Origin: JAHIGH01 sp964564035 | Lineage (GTDB): Bacteria > Patescibacteriota > Microgenomatia > Levybacterales > UBA12049 | Assembly: GCA_964564035.1 (NCBI GenBank) | Contig: CAZLZN010000001.1 | Span: 21,921-85,920, forward strand | DNA length: 64,000 nucleotides | Reading direction: 5' to 3' | Made by a program: the position numbers and the translations under genes | In this document: piece after piece, positions 34,905 through 43,839 of the stretch | Position numbering within the stretch: the stretch's first letter is position 1 | Layout: every line of letters starts with the position of its first letter | The notes under the pieces: model-generated | The model's database searches: none | Seen by the model: the letters and a program-made list of their open reading frames with translations, nothing else | What the model was told of the DNA's origin: nothing

Positions 34905-34969
34905 CCCCGTAGACTCGCTCCTCCGAGGCATGGACGCAGGCCTTGCGAGGAGGTAAGAGCTCTATGGGG
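34905..34969. terminator. Long hairpin between convergent genes
   Basis: CCCCGTAGA (34905-34913) pairs with TCTATGGGG (34961-34969), with inner CTCGCTCCTC/GAGGAGG pairing. T-runs flank both sides, so it may stop transcription from both directions. Its 3' part overlaps the methyltransferase 3' end. Confidence 0.55.
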
Positions 34970-35534
34970 AATTTTTATTTATAGTTTTGATCTTTGCACT
35001 TTGATCTTTGATCTTTTCTGGTACTTCGTACATATAAAACTCGTTCTTCAAATCCTGCTTCACAATCGGCAGATCAATTTTATATACAAAAGTCACAATC
35101 TTCGTACCCGGTTTCAGCTCTTTAAGAAGTTTCGGCTTCAACTTCGCAAGAGTTTTAGGAATAAGATACATAAATACAACTGTCGCATCTCCGATCTCCG
35201 ACTGGAAAAAATTCTGCCTTTTGATCTTTACCTTGTATCCAACGTTATTAATAAATACCATCAATTTTGAAATAAAGTACCTCAGAGGATCAATTTCAAT
35301 TCCCACCGCTCGCGCGCCGAATTTCTTCGCAGCCGTAATCAATAGAGTGGAATCCCCGGATCCCAGATCATATATGACATCTTTTTTGGAGATATTTACA
35401 AACTTACAAATCAACCGGCTTCGAGCCCCATTGGTTCTCCACCAGGGAGACCATGGGCTATCAGGCGGCCATACCATTGAGAGCAGGAACAGAAGCAGAG
35501 TGACTGTAACTAATATCAGAACCGACTCGACCAT
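34962..35534 (-). CDS. Membrane-anchored class I SAM-dependent methyltransferase
   Basis: A 190-residue protein with an N-terminal helix (residues 3-22) and then a short Rossmann methyltransferase: VIYDLGSGDSTLLITAAKKFGARAVGIEID (motif I and the acidic residue of motif II, seen as YDLGSGDS and GIEIDPL), and VVFMYLIPKTL. Substrate unknown; similar proteins are annotated only as class I methyltransferases. Residues 172-184 (KDQSAKIKTIN) come from a seven-base repeat array. Its start overlaps the SodX gene, making a sodN-sodX-methyltransferase operon. Confidence 0.8.
   Translation of the reverse strand: MVESVLILVTVTLLLFLLSMVWPPDSPWSPWWRTNGARSRLICKFVNISKKDVIYDLGSGDSTLLITAAKKFGARAVGIEIDPLRYFISKLMVFINNVGYKVKIKRQNFFQSEIGDATVVFMYLIPKTLAKLKPKLLKELKPGTKIVTFVYKIDLPIVKQDLKNEFYMYEVPEKIKDQSAKIKTINKNSP
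34986..35020 (+). repeat. Tandem seven-base repeat (TTTGATC type) at a gene 3' end
   Basis: Units TTTGATC, TTTGCAC, TTTGATC, TTTGATC, TTTTCTG; encodes the C-terminus of the methyltransferase on the opposite strand. Confidence 0.85.
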
Positions 35535-35938
35535 ATTACTTTTCCTATTATACTCCCTCTGTCGAGATAACCAAAGTACCTGCTGTCGGTACTCATATTT
35601 TTATTATCCCCCTCAACAAAATATTTACTGCTTTCAATTCCGGTAATTCTTTTAATAAGCACCCTCCCGCCCCTCGGATCTCTAACTGCAACTATATCGC
35701 CCTGCTCAGGCTTATCAAAAATATATACTATTCTGCTCACTATAAGCAGATCGCCTTGATTAATAATAGGCTTCATGCTATTGCCATGGATTTTGAAAAA
35801 TAAAATTGGTGAAAATTTATTAAATAACTGAATTAAAGAAGAATATATTTTGAATTTTGAGCTGTAGTTTTGACTGTTGACTTTTGAATTTTTACTTTCT
35901 TTATTACTTCGCGGCTTTCGTTGCTTTAAAAATTTCAT
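35516..35938 (-). CDS. sodX: Nickel superoxide dismutase maturation protease (SodX, S24/S26 type)
   Basis: A 140-residue signal-peptidase-like protein. Ser54 in HGNSMKP and Lys97 in RVLIKRITG form the expected Ser-Lys dyad; GDIVAVRDPRGG and VEGDNKNMSTDSR are family blocks. It overlaps the sodN gene by 35 bases, the arrangement known for NiSOD proteases, which cut the SodN leader to expose His1. Residues 15-30 derive from a seven-base-period array (35848-35896), so the N-terminus may be unstructured. Alone it would look like a type I signal peptidase; context decides. Confidence 0.9.
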   Translation of the reverse strand: MKFLKQRKPRSNKESKNSKVNSQNYSSKFKIYSSLIQLFNKFSPILFFKIHGNSMKPIINQGDLLIVSRIVYIFDKPEQGDIVAVRDPRGGRVLIKRITGIESSKYFVEGDNKNMSTDSRYFGYLDRGSIIGKVIWSSRF

Positions 35939-36317
35939 CGATCTCCTGAATTAATTTCAATAATTCCTCTGCATCCGCCGGGTTTGTTGATTTCTTAGTT
36001 TGTCCTGCCGCTTTTGTCGCCTTCCAAAAAAGATCATGCAGATTTGGATATTTCTCTAAATGCTCAGCCTTGAAATAATCGGTCCACAAAACCCACAAAT
36101 GATGTTTACAAAGCTCTGCCCGTTCTTCTTTGATAATAATTGCCCGAGTCTTGAAATGCACATCATCGGATTCATTATATTTTTTTATCGTGTTAAGAAT
36201 ACTTTGTGCTTCAATTCGAGCCTGGACCGGATCATAAACCCCGCATGGGAGATCGCAGTGTGCATAAGCTGCTTGGACAGGGAGTAGCTGAAATAATTTC
36301 TTGATCAAAACTTTCAT
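35904..36317 (-). CDS. sodN: Nickel-containing superoxide dismutase precursor
   Basis: A 137-residue precursor: a 19-residue leader (MKVLIKKLFQLLPVQAAYA), then the nickel hook HCDLPCGVYDP, in which His1, Cys2 and Cys6 of the mature chain bind Ni. The rest is the four-helix bundle of NiSOD (mature 118 residues, the usual size). It converts superoxide to peroxide and oxygen. The ATG at 36317 is chosen because the leader then has normal length; the frame is open further upstream. Followed by its protease gene with overlap. Confidence 0.95.
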   Translation of the reverse strand: MKVLIKKLFQLLPVQAAYAHCDLPCGVYDPVQARIEAQSILNTIKKYNESDDVHFKTRAIIIKEERAELCKHHLWVLWTDYFKAEHLEKYPNLHDLFWKATKAAGQTKKSTNPADAEELLKLIQEIDEIFKATKAAK

Positions 36318-36419
36318 CTCATTAATGATAGTATCCGTACGCAAAAAAATCAAGATAGGAATCAGTAAGAAAAGCCTTCTTCTTACAGCAATATTACTAA
36401 ATATCCTAAAACCGTCGGG

Positions 36420-36432
36420 TATAATTAACGTT
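36420..36432 (+). promoter_or_regulatory. -10 element of the DUF4112 gene
   Basis: TATAAT at 36420-36425, seven bases before the ATG at 36433; near-leaderless arrangement and divergent from sodN. Confidence 0.55.
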
Positions 36433-36825
36433 ATGGAAATGCATCTGAAGATAGCGTCAGTTATCGCCAATCTCCTGGACAACAGTTTTGAGATTTTCGG
36501 CAGACGCTTCGGGATAAACGGCCTGCTCGGATTACTGCCCGGCTTAGGAGACCTGATTCCCGCCCTGTTATCACTTTACCTGGTCTGGGTCGGAACCAAA
36601 ATGAATCTCCCCAAAACCGAAATAGCCCGCATGCTTGGCAATATTGGATTTAATTTCTTCGTCGGCCTGATTCCGCTGGTCGGAGATTACATCGATTTTT
36701 TCAATCACGCTAATATGAAAAACCTGGCGATACTGCGCAAATATTCTCAAGATAAAATTATAGACGGGGAAATAATTGAGTCTGAGAATTTGACAAATAA
36801 ATCAAATAATATTACTGTCAAATAG
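36433..36825 (+). CDS. DUF4112 membrane protein
   Basis: A 130-residue protein. DNSFEIFGRRFGINGLLGLLPGLGD and FFVGLIPLVGDYIDFFNHAN are the two Gly/Pro-rich repeats typical of DUF4112 (seen here as GLLGLLPGLGDLIPALLS and GLIPLVGD). Two hydrophobic hairpins. Function unknown. The ATG at 36433 fits the promoter; the longer open frame would run into sodN. Its stop overlaps the GTG of the next gene. Confidence 0.85.
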   Translation: MEMHLKIASVIANLLDNSFEIFGRRFGINGLLGLLPGLGDLIPALLSLYLVWVGTKMNLPKTEIARMLGNIGFNFFVGLIPLVGDYIDFFNHANMKNLAILRKYSQDKIIDGEIIESENLTNKSNNITVK

Positions 36826-37544
36826 TGAAGTATATCAACCAATTACTCCTCTTAATTATAGTCTCGCTGATCACTGCTATCTCTTACATAGGAATTTCCG
36901 GAACATGGTCATACATATTTACCGTACCGCTTATAATAATAGTTGGCTTTATTGTATTTTATCTTTATAAGCAATTCGAATCTGATGAAAAGGACAGAAA
37001 ACAGAAGGCGCTCAAACTGGCAATAGAAGACGAAGAAGCAGGAAAATGGATTAAAGACTCGTTTTTACCTCAAGCAATCGGCTTCGGCCTGCAAAACCGC
37101 AAAACACTTTTAATTTACTTTTTTATCTTTATTATCAGCATTTACTTCTTATGGCATTTTATTTCATATGGGTTTGAAAATGCAATCTATAGCACGCTTA
37201 CCGGCGCGGCTTTTTTATTACTGTTTATGATCTATGTCTTCATTATGTCATCAATAACCGCAAAAATGATCAAATTCATACCTGAAAATCTGCGCAAAAT
37301 TGTCTCAAGTGACTGGATACGCGCGTATATTTATCTTCTTCCGGTTGCATTTATTGCTTACCTCTTTAATCCAACCGATACCTCTGCACCTGACTTTAAT
37401 AACAAATTATTTTCAGTCCCGCTGTTTATTTTAATTTACACCTTTTTATTCCTCGGCATATACTCCATCTTTTACCTTTATTCAGAAATCAATAAGGACG
37501 CTGAAATCAAACCTAAAAACGAATTTGAGGATATTCGGATTTAA
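36825..37544 (+). CDS. Polytopic membrane protein, unknown
   Basis: A 239-residue protein starting with GTG that overlaps the DUF4112 stop. About six helices: two at 5-47, a charged cytoplasmic-looking stretch with KDRKQKALKLAIEDEEAGKW, then helices at about 92-112, 121-142, 166-184 and 196-218. I do not recognise it. Translational coupling suggests work with the DUF4112 protein. Confidence 0.65.
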   Translation: MKYINQLLLLIIVSLITAISYIGISGTWSYIFTVPLIIIVGFIVFYLYKQFESDEKDRKQKALKLAIEDEEAGKWIKDSFLPQAIGFGLQNRKTLLIYFFIFIISIYFLWHFISYGFENAIYSTLTGAAFLLLFMIYVFIMSSITAKMIKFIPENLRKIVSSDWIRAYIYLLPVAFIAYLFNPTDTSAPDFNNKLFSVPLFILIYTFLFLGIYSIFYLYSEINKDAEIKPKNEFEDIRI

Positions 37545-38176
37545 TCTTTTTTATAAGCCGCGAGGTTATTAGCAAGTGCGTCAGCTCTTTCATTATTCAA
37601 ATCTCCCGAGTGCCCCAGAACTTTTTCATACCGTACATGCAAATTATTTTTCGCTATCAAATCTTCTATTTTCTCAAAAATCTCCCGATTCATTTTCACC
37701 ATATGCGAACGTTTTTTTAAGTTGTGTAGTGATATCTGGCTATCCGTAAAAATCTTAATTTTCCTGATATTCATCTCAGCCGATTTTTCAATTGCCTTAA
37801 GAATTGCAGTACCCTCAGCGACATTATTGGTCTGCTTAGATCCTGTTATAAGACCCGAGCCTTCAATTACTTCCGGATTATTTGCGCGCCGGATCACATA
37901 AGCCCAGGCGGCGCGGGCGTTTGGTTGCCCGTTAAATACACAAGCTCCGTCCGTCCAAATCTCCGCATCAAAGCTATTGTCCTTCAATTCTCTTTCTCCT
38001 CCGAACAAATTATTATTCACAACCTTAAATTTATCATCATGATAAATTTTCCGGCATCCGGCACAGTAATAATAAGCCGTATAATAATAAGCCTTTTTTA
38101 GCTGTTCGGATTTCTTCTGCGTCTGACGGATTATTAATTTATCTCCGCAACTGCGGCAAATTTCAGTATTTGTCAT
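37541..38176 (-). CDS. Ribonuclease HI with N-terminal zinc ribbon
   Basis: A 211-residue protein. CRSCGDKL ... YYYCAGCRKIY (two CxxC pairs) forms a zinc ribbon, then the RNase H fold has catalytic WTDGAC (Asp), NNVAEGTAIL (Glu), FTDSQ (Asp) and GHSGDLNNERADALA (His and Asp). It removes RNA from RNA-DNA hybrids. Start at 38176 (MTNTEICRSCG) puts the ribbon at the N-terminus; the frame is open 17 codons further up. Confidence 0.9.
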   Translation of the reverse strand: MTNTEICRSCGDKLIIRQTQKKSEQLKKAYYYTAYYYCAGCRKIYHDDKFKVVNNNLFGGERELKDNSFDAEIWTDGACVFNGQPNARAAWAYVIRRANNPEVIEGSGLITGSKQTNNVAEGTAILKAIEKSAEMNIRKIKIFTDSQISLHNLKKRSHMVKMNREIFEKIEDLIAKNNLHVRYEKVLGHSGDLNNERADALANNLAAYKKD

Positions 38177-38371
38177 TCTTTTTGTTATTTTATCATCTTG
38201 TCCTAAAAATTTCTTACTGCGCTGCATAACTGCTTAAAAGAGTCTGCTTTATATTTTTGTATTCCTGAACTAATTATTATATATAGAGCTTAGATAAAAG
38301 AACAGATAAACTTCTTCTGCGGAGTAAAGCCTAACCTTGGACGTTAAATGGGTTTACAAATAAACAAATTT

Positions 38372-39142
38372 TTAATATTTCGGCATCTCCACCTCAAGCC
38401 ACGGAGCGTTTTCTTTTTTAATTCTGTCAAATATTTCTTGTGCTTTTGTGGGATCTTTTCCAAAAATTTGAACCGCCCTAAATACTTCTGAAACCCTATT
38501 CAAATTTGAAATATTTTGTTCTCTTAATACCTGTTGCCAATTCCCACTTTCATTTTTCGACAAATAACCAAGATCACCAATTATAAAGTTATAACTTCCA
38601 TCCGGTTTAATTACCGCAAACCATGCATCGGTAGGGATTAATAAATCAGCATTTGCGGCCTTCATAGCTAATTTTTGAATAATTTCTTTTTCCAGCTCCG
38701 AATCCATGGGTACAGCGTTTGCGAAATTATCCATTAGTTCCCGATTTTCGGCATAAATACTACTCATTGTTTTTCTGTCATATAACAAATCCGTTTCCGA
38801 AAATACTATATTTATCCCATTTTCTGACAAATCGCTTATAAGCAGATCCCTACCGTCTTCGGTAGATCTGAATGTTGTAGGAACAGGTAAGCCTGCCTTT
38901 TTAGCATTATTATAATTTTCTAATTCATACCTATTCCCCAGTTGCTCTGACCGCCTGGCTCGATAAACAAAATTAAGCATCCGGCTCCGCTGATTTTTAC
39001 TCCATCTAATAGTAGCGCCAAATATTTCAGCCTCTGCACCTTCACCAATTTTATCTCTTAATTTAATTTCTAATTGTTTCCCTGATTTAGTGAATAATAT
39101 GGGAGGATTTTTTATTTCTGACCTATCTTCTAAAAGAGGCAT
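38372..39142 (-). CDS. Kinase-like-fold protein, unknown
   Basis: A 256-residue soluble protein that looks like a diverged protein-kinase/aminoglycoside-phosphotransferase fold: glycine-rich DKIGEGAEAEIFGATI, VYRARR where the ATP-binding Lys would be, LENYNNAKKAGLPVPTTF (typical of RIO/APH-like kinases) and FIIGDLGYL in place of DFG. The HxD catalytic loop is not evident (TDAWFAVIKPDGSYNF). It could be a pseudokinase. Alone between RNase H and clpB genes; about 140 bases without features precede it on the left. Confidence 0.5.
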   Translation of the reverse strand: MPLLEDRSEIKNPPILFTKSGKQLEIKLRDKIGEGAEAEIFGATIRWSKNQRSRMLNFVYRARRSEQLGNRYELENYNNAKKAGLPVPTTFRSTEDGRDLLISDLSENGINIVFSETDLLYDRKTMSSIYAENRELMDNFANAVPMDSELEKEIIQKLAMKAANADLLIPTDAWFAVIKPDGSYNFIIGDLGYLSKNESGNWQQVLREQNISNLNRVSEVFRAVQIFGKDPTKAQEIFDRIKKENAPWLEVEMPKY

Positions 39143-39209
39143 ATGGATATATTATACCAACATTAAATTTTTATAAATATTTTTAACTGCTTGGCTGTTT
39201 TTCAAAGCA

Positions 39210-41345
39210 TCAAAAAATTAGTTTTCCGGATTTGACCTTCGGTTCAATAGTATCTCCCGCCTTAATACTCCCTTCAATTATCCTCGTCGCGATTTCATCG
39301 ACCAGCTTTTCCTCTATCGCACGCCTCAAAGGCCTCGCGCCAAACAGCGGATCATAACCGGTTTCCGCGAAATACATTGCAACATCATCCGTTATTTTCA
39401 GATCAATATTATTCTCGCTCATCCTGACCCGAACTTGATCAAGCTGTTGTTTTGCAATCTCAATAATATCTTTGGCAGACAAAGGATTATATATAACAAC
39501 ACTATCTAATCTGTTAAGAAATTCCGGTTTAAAACTCCGGTGTAAAAGATCCCAAACTTTAGTTTTAATTTTCTTGGCATCTTTTTCCTCCTGTATCAGC
39601 TCTCCGCCCAAATTACTGGTCATTATCAAAATCGCATTTGTAAAATCAACCGTCACGCCCTTGCTGTCGGTCAGTCTGCCTTCGTCAAATATTTGCAGGA
39701 ACAAATTAAACACCTGAGGATGCGCTTTTTCAATCTCGTCAAGCAAAATCACCGAATACGGTTTTCTCCGAACTGCCTCCGTTAGCTGACCGCCCTCTTC
39801 ATAACCGACATATCCGGGCGGCGCCCCGATAAGCCTCGCCACCGAATGAGACTCCATATATTCACTCATATCAATTCTGGTCATCGCGTGTTCATCGCTG
39901 AATAAAATCCTTGCAAGCGCCTTGGCAGTCTCAGTCTTGCCCACACCTGTCGGTCCCAAAAAAAGAAACGATCCGATCGGCCTGTTTTTCGCGCCAAGCC
40001 CCGATCGACTGCGTCTAATAGCTCTTGCGACAACATTCACAGCCTCGTCCTGCCCGACCACCTGCTTCTTCATTTCTTCATCCAAATGAAGAAGTTTCTC
40101 CGATTCGGTAGATAGCATTCTTGTAACCGGTATTCCCGTCCATCTGGAAACTACCTTTGCAATATCCTCCTCATCAACCTCTTCGCGCAACACTCTCTCG
40201 TCTCGCGGTATTTTATTCCACTCCTCCGAAAGCATATTTAATTGCTTTTCGATCTCCGGCATCTTCCCGTATTTCAGCTCCGCGGCTTTTTGCAGATCAA
40301 CATCACGCTCCGCTTGATCAAGCTCTATCTTCAAAGCGTCGATTTTCGCCCGCGCATCCTGGATCTTTTGAATGGTCTCTTTCTGCTTTAACCATCTATC
40401 CTCAATTGTTGACGCCTGTTTTTTGAGCAACTCTAATTCTTGCTCCCGCTGAACTTTTCGGCTCTTCGCGATATCATTTTTATCTTTACGCAAAGCAGCC
40501 AGCTCAATTTCAATCTGCGTAATTTTTCTCTTGAGACCATCCAGCTCCGCCGGCATACTCTCGGTTTCTATCTTGATAGCGGAAGCCGCCTCGTCAACCA
40601 AATCAATCGCCTTATCGGGTAAAAATCTTTGCGGAATATATTGAGCCGAAAGCTTTGCCGCGGCAATAATCGCGTTATCCGTAATTCTGATACCGTGATG
40701 AACTTCATACTTCTGCTTAATCCCCCTGAGAATTGATATTGTATCCTCAATCGTCGGCTCATCAATAAGAACCGGCTGGAAACGTCTCGCAAGCGCCGGA
40801 TCTTTTTCAATATATTTCCTGTATTCGGCAACTGTAGTTGCCCCGATCATACGAAGTGTACCGCGTGCAAGCGCGGGCTTAAGCATATTTGCCGCGTCAA
40901 CCGACCCCTCAGCCGCACCGCCTCCGACCAATGTATGAAGTTCGTCAATAAATATAATATATTTACCGTCTGAATCTTCGATCGCTTTTATAACCGCTTT
41001 CAGTCTTTCTTCAAATTCCCCCCTGAATTTTGCACCTGCCAGAAGTTGTGCAAAATCAAGTACCATCACTTCTTTGTCGCGAAGGGTAGTCGGTACGGAT
41101 TTTTCAACGATCTTCTGCGCCAGCCCTTCGACGATTGCGGTTTTCCCGACACCCGGATCGCCGATCAAAATCGGATTATTTTTCGTCCGCCTGGAGAGTA
41201 TCTCCATAACCCGTCTGATTTCAATCTCGCGTCCGATTACAGGGTCAATTTTCCCTGCCTTCGCCTGTGAAGTCAGATTGATCGTAAACTTTTTTATCGC
41301 CTCCTCCGGCGTAACCGGTTTTAATAAATCTTGCATATTATCCAT
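39210..41345 (-). CDS. clpB: ClpB-type AAA+ disaggregase lacking the N domain
   Basis: A 711-residue double AAA+ ATPase. Domain 1: GDPGVGKTAIVEG (Walker A) and IIFIDELHTLVGGG (Walker B). A coiled-coil middle domain of about 130 residues (KRKITQIEIELAALRKDK onward) is as in ClpB. Domain 2: FLGPTGVGKTETAKA, VILLDEIEKAH and GARPLRRAIE sensor. No ClpP loop was seen. The first 140 residues of full ClpB are missing. It works with DnaK to dissolve aggregates. The ATG at 41345 lies eight bases after the -10 box of a CIRCE-covered promoter. Confidence 0.93.
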   Translation of the reverse strand: MDNMQDLLKPVTPEEAIKKFTINLTSQAKAGKIDPVIGREIEIRRVMEILSRRTKNNPILIGDPGVGKTAIVEGLAQKIVEKSVPTTLRDKEVMVLDFAQLLAGAKFRGEFEERLKAVIKAIEDSDGKYIIFIDELHTLVGGGAAEGSVDAANMLKPALARGTLRMIGATTVAEYRKYIEKDPALARRFQPVLIDEPTIEDTISILRGIKQKYEVHHGIRITDNAIIAAAKLSAQYIPQRFLPDKAIDLVDEAASAIKIETESMPAELDGLKRKITQIEIELAALRKDKNDIAKSRKVQREQELELLKKQASTIEDRWLKQKETIQKIQDARAKIDALKIELDQAERDVDLQKAAELKYGKMPEIEKQLNMLSEEWNKIPRDERVLREEVDEEDIAKVVSRWTGIPVTRMLSTESEKLLHLDEEMKKQVVGQDEAVNVVARAIRRSRSGLGAKNRPIGSFLFLGPTGVGKTETAKALARILFSDEHAMTRIDMSEYMESHSVARLIGAPPGYVGYEEGGQLTEAVRRKPYSVILLDEIEKAHPQVFNLFLQIFDEGRLTDSKGVTVDFTNAILIMTSNLGGELIQEEKDAKKIKTKVWDLLHRSFKPEFLNRLDSVVIYNPLSAKDIIEIAKQQLDQVRVRMSENNIDLKITDDVAMYFAETGYDPLFGARPLRRAIEEKLVDEIATRIIEGSIKAGDTIEPKVKSGKLIF

Positions 41346-41353
41346 ATGCCAAT

Positions 41354-41389
41354 ATTTTAAAATTAGCAATCAAATTTGTCAAGTGCTAA
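41354..41389 (-). promoter_or_regulatory. clpB promoter overlapped by a CIRCE operator
   Basis: Reverse strand TTGACA (41377-41382), 17-base spacer, TAAAAT (41354-41359). On the top strand 41363-41389 reads TTAGCAATC-N9-AAGTGCTAA, i.e. 16 of 18 positions of CIRCE with the correct nine-base spacer. HrcA control is inferred. Confidence 0.9.
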
Positions 41390-41398
41390 TATCATAGT

Positions 41399-41428
41399 TT
41401 GACATATATAAAACATTTATGTTATCAA
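41399..41428 (+). promoter_or_regulatory. Promoter of the large surface protein gene
   Basis: TTGACA (41399-41404), 18-base spacer, TATCAA (41423-41428), divergent from clpB and ten bases from its CIRCE. Confidence 0.5.
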
Positions 41429-41437
41429 ATATATAGA

Positions 41438-43714
41438 GTGGAAAATAATACTCAAAACAAAGACAAACAACCGTCAGTCATATCTACCTCCGGATCGCGC
41501 AAAAAACTATTTATTTTAGCAGGACTTGTTGTAATTATATTAATAATTTTAGGTTTTGTTTTCTTTAGCAATACCGGTATAAATAATAACAGCGCTAAAA
41601 ACCAAGCCCAAAACTCCCCCTCAAATACGATAGAACAAAACCGGACCAACAACAACACCAATACCCAGGTAAACAATCAAAATAAATTAATACCCGATCT
41701 GATCTATGGTGTATGGAGCGGAGAAAATTCAGTTATCAAAAGCTACAATTTCGCGTCGGGAGATACCCGTATACTGGCAAACCTGCCTCAGGATATTAAA
41801 AAAGTGAGCATTTTATCACCAAGCTCACTCATATATATAGATAAAACCAACGACCGCGATCATGGCTCCACAATATCAATGTACAATACGCAGACCAAAC
41901 AAAGCCGTATCATATATACTGCTTCAGCCGGATATGGAATTGATGATTATGTTCTCTCACAAAATAAAAAATATATTTCTACCTGGGAAGTTGCGTTTGC
42001 CCCGAACTCGTCAGTTATGGCCGGCGGCAAATCTAGACTATTTGTCATAAATATAGATCAGCCGGACATAAAAAATATGCTTTACGACGAAACAGCAGAC
42101 AAACCGGTACATTACCCGAGGATGGTTATGAATAATGGAAATGTTCTCGCGGATACATTCATGCCCAATGATCCTATCGGTGGAACAGGATGGGCATACG
42201 GCATGAGTCTTGCAAGTTTTGACGGTAAACAAAAAAAAGACCTTGATACCATGAAAGCCGGAACATACGGCACCCAGCCTGAACCGACTCTTGACGGTAA
42301 TTATCTGGTTTTTGCGGGATATGACGGCAAAAACGGCCCTGGAGAAGCTGTCGTAAATGGATTCAGACAATCGATCCTGACGCCGAACACAATAGAGCTT
42401 CTTGATACTAAGACATTTACCCGCAGTAAAATAGCGCTATTTAACAATGAAGACATTTATAGTACAGCCGGTGTGGATAAAGCTTCAGGACAAATTTTGG
42501 TTACTGCTATTTCAAAAAATCTAAACGATATGGGCCTGTACCGTTATGACCTATCTAAACAAACCAAAACCAAAGTTGACTTGGATGCGACCAATATTAC
42601 CGGACTCACGCTGGTTTCCCTCATACCGGACAATCAACTACTCTTGGCAAGCACTCAGGATTCAAATGTATCAATCAGTAATCTTGGTGAAAACTATGCA
42701 CCAAACCTTTTACAACTTTATAAATTTGCAGATGGCAAAACGGAAGTACTCAAACTTCCCGATACCATTATGCAATTTATAACATTTTTACCTATCGATA
42801 ATGATCTCGTACTGGGGAGTAACGACCGGAAAGTATTATCGGAGACTGCAGCTCCAACAAGTATTATTTATTTTGATGAAAAATCAAACAAAAATAAAGA
42901 AAGCCTTCAGCTTCACAGTTTCTTTGTAAAATTAAATCTTGGCCAAAGCAGACTAAGTCAGCAATCGGATAATACTGAAGTGGATGAAGCAACTAGAAAA
43001 TTATTCGGTGATGACCGGCAAACCGGAACCAGATGCAGAGACTTAGCGGCCGCCCAATGTTCATCACAAGGATACCAGCCGGACACGACGGAATTCAAGC
43101 AATGCCAAATTAGAACCATGGTAACAATTAAAACATCGTCGATGAACAATGGCGGAGGTTCATCTGCTGTTTGCTACGACTCACCCCTGTATCTATATGG
43201 ACCCAAAGGACAACAGGTGCAAGTAAACATCAATACTCCTGTTTATAATAGCTTCCCTGAATACAAAAACGGTTACAATATAACTTTAGACAACAACAAC
43301 TTACAAATAAATGGTAAATCATACGAAAGTATAAAATATGATTATATTCCGCAAACCTTGGTTAAGCCTGATATGTCATCCGGAAGAATAGTTACCGCTG
43401 AGAAAGTAAAAGATGTGCTCGAAGATTATTCAAACAAACTAGGATTAAATGAAAAAGAGACCCAGGATCTATTATTTTATGCGGCACAAAAAATCACCAA
43501 ACCCTTCGTCTTCGTATCCTTCTATCCTCATGAAATATCATCCAAAATTCTTCCTATTTCTTTCATGCCGCAACCCGACAATTACCTGAACATTATTTTC
43601 TACTTCAAGCAGTTCGATAAATATCCGTTTATAAGCGTATCTGATCCGGTATTCCCGCCGCCTCTGGACCGCACCGGCTTCACCGCCGTTGAAATTAGTG
43701 GAGTTGTTGAATAA
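41438..43714 (+). CDS. Large membrane-anchored surface protein, propeller-like, unknown
   Basis: A 758-residue protein starting with GTG. Cytoplasmic tail, one helix (about 25-45), an Asn/Gln/Thr-rich linker (50-85), then a long extracytoplasmic beta-rich region with recurring units (LIPDLIYGVWSGENSVIKSYN, TISMYNTQTKQSRIIYT, TIELLDTKTFTRSKIAL, LGLYRYDLSKQ-type) suggesting a beta-propeller. A Cys-rich patch (TRCRDLAAAQCSSQG, KQCQIR, AVCYDSP) follows and a C-terminal alpha/beta domain ends the chain. No enzyme motif is recognised. A TTG at 41399 would coincide with the -35, so GTG is preferred. Confidence 0.8.
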   Translation: MENNTQNKDKQPSVISTSGSRKKLFILAGLVVIILIILGFVFFSNTGINNNSAKNQAQNSPSNTIEQNRTNNNTNTQVNNQNKLIPDLIYGVWSGENSVIKSYNFASGDTRILANLPQDIKKVSILSPSSLIYIDKTNDRDHGSTISMYNTQTKQSRIIYTASAGYGIDDYVLSQNKKYISTWEVAFAPNSSVMAGGKSRLFVINIDQPDIKNMLYDETADKPVHYPRMVMNNGNVLADTFMPNDPIGGTGWAYGMSLASFDGKQKKDLDTMKAGTYGTQPEPTLDGNYLVFAGYDGKNGPGEAVVNGFRQSILTPNTIELLDTKTFTRSKIALFNNEDIYSTAGVDKASGQILVTAISKNLNDMGLYRYDLSKQTKTKVDLDATNITGLTLVSLIPDNQLLLASTQDSNVSISNLGENYAPNLLQLYKFADGKTEVLKLPDTIMQFITFLPIDNDLVLGSNDRKVLSETAAPTSIIYFDEKSNKNKESLQLHSFFVKLNLGQSRLSQQSDNTEVDEATRKLFGDDRQTGTRCRDLAAAQCSSQGYQPDTTEFKQCQIRTMVTIKTSSMNNGGGSSAVCYDSPLYLYGPKGQQVQVNINTPVYNSFPEYKNGYNITLDNNNLQINGKSYESIKYDYIPQTLVKPDMSSGRIVTAEKVKDVLEDYSNKLGLNEKETQDLLFYAAQKITKPFVFVSFYPHEISSKILPISFMPQPDNYLNIIFYFKQFDKYPFISVSDPVFPPPLDRTGFTAVEISGVVE

Positions 43715-43789
43715 GCATTATAAACCTCGAATATATTGACTCTACAAAACAAACTGTTACTGCAGCTCATGACCCGTTGGAGAAATGTT

Positions 43790-43822
43790 GGTATTGTCAA
43801 ATACCGACAACAAGAGTATAAT
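43790..43822 (+). promoter_or_regulatory. Promoter with inverted repeat over the -35
   Basis: TTGTCA (43794-43799), 17-base spacer, TATAAT (43817-43822). GGTATT-GTCA-AATACC (43790-43805) is a perfect inverted repeat covering the -35, a possible repressor site. The rest of the 125-base gap shows nothing else. Confidence 0.65.
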
Positions 43823-43839
43823 CTGATCTCTTTATATTT

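Noticed and set aside
35516..35938. General type I signal peptidase
   Set aside because: Overlap with the NiSOD gene and the soluble short form point to the SodN-specific protease.
41346..41369. Upstream TTG start for ClpB
   Set aside because: It lies within the promoter and CIRCE; the ATG at 41345 follows the -10 box.
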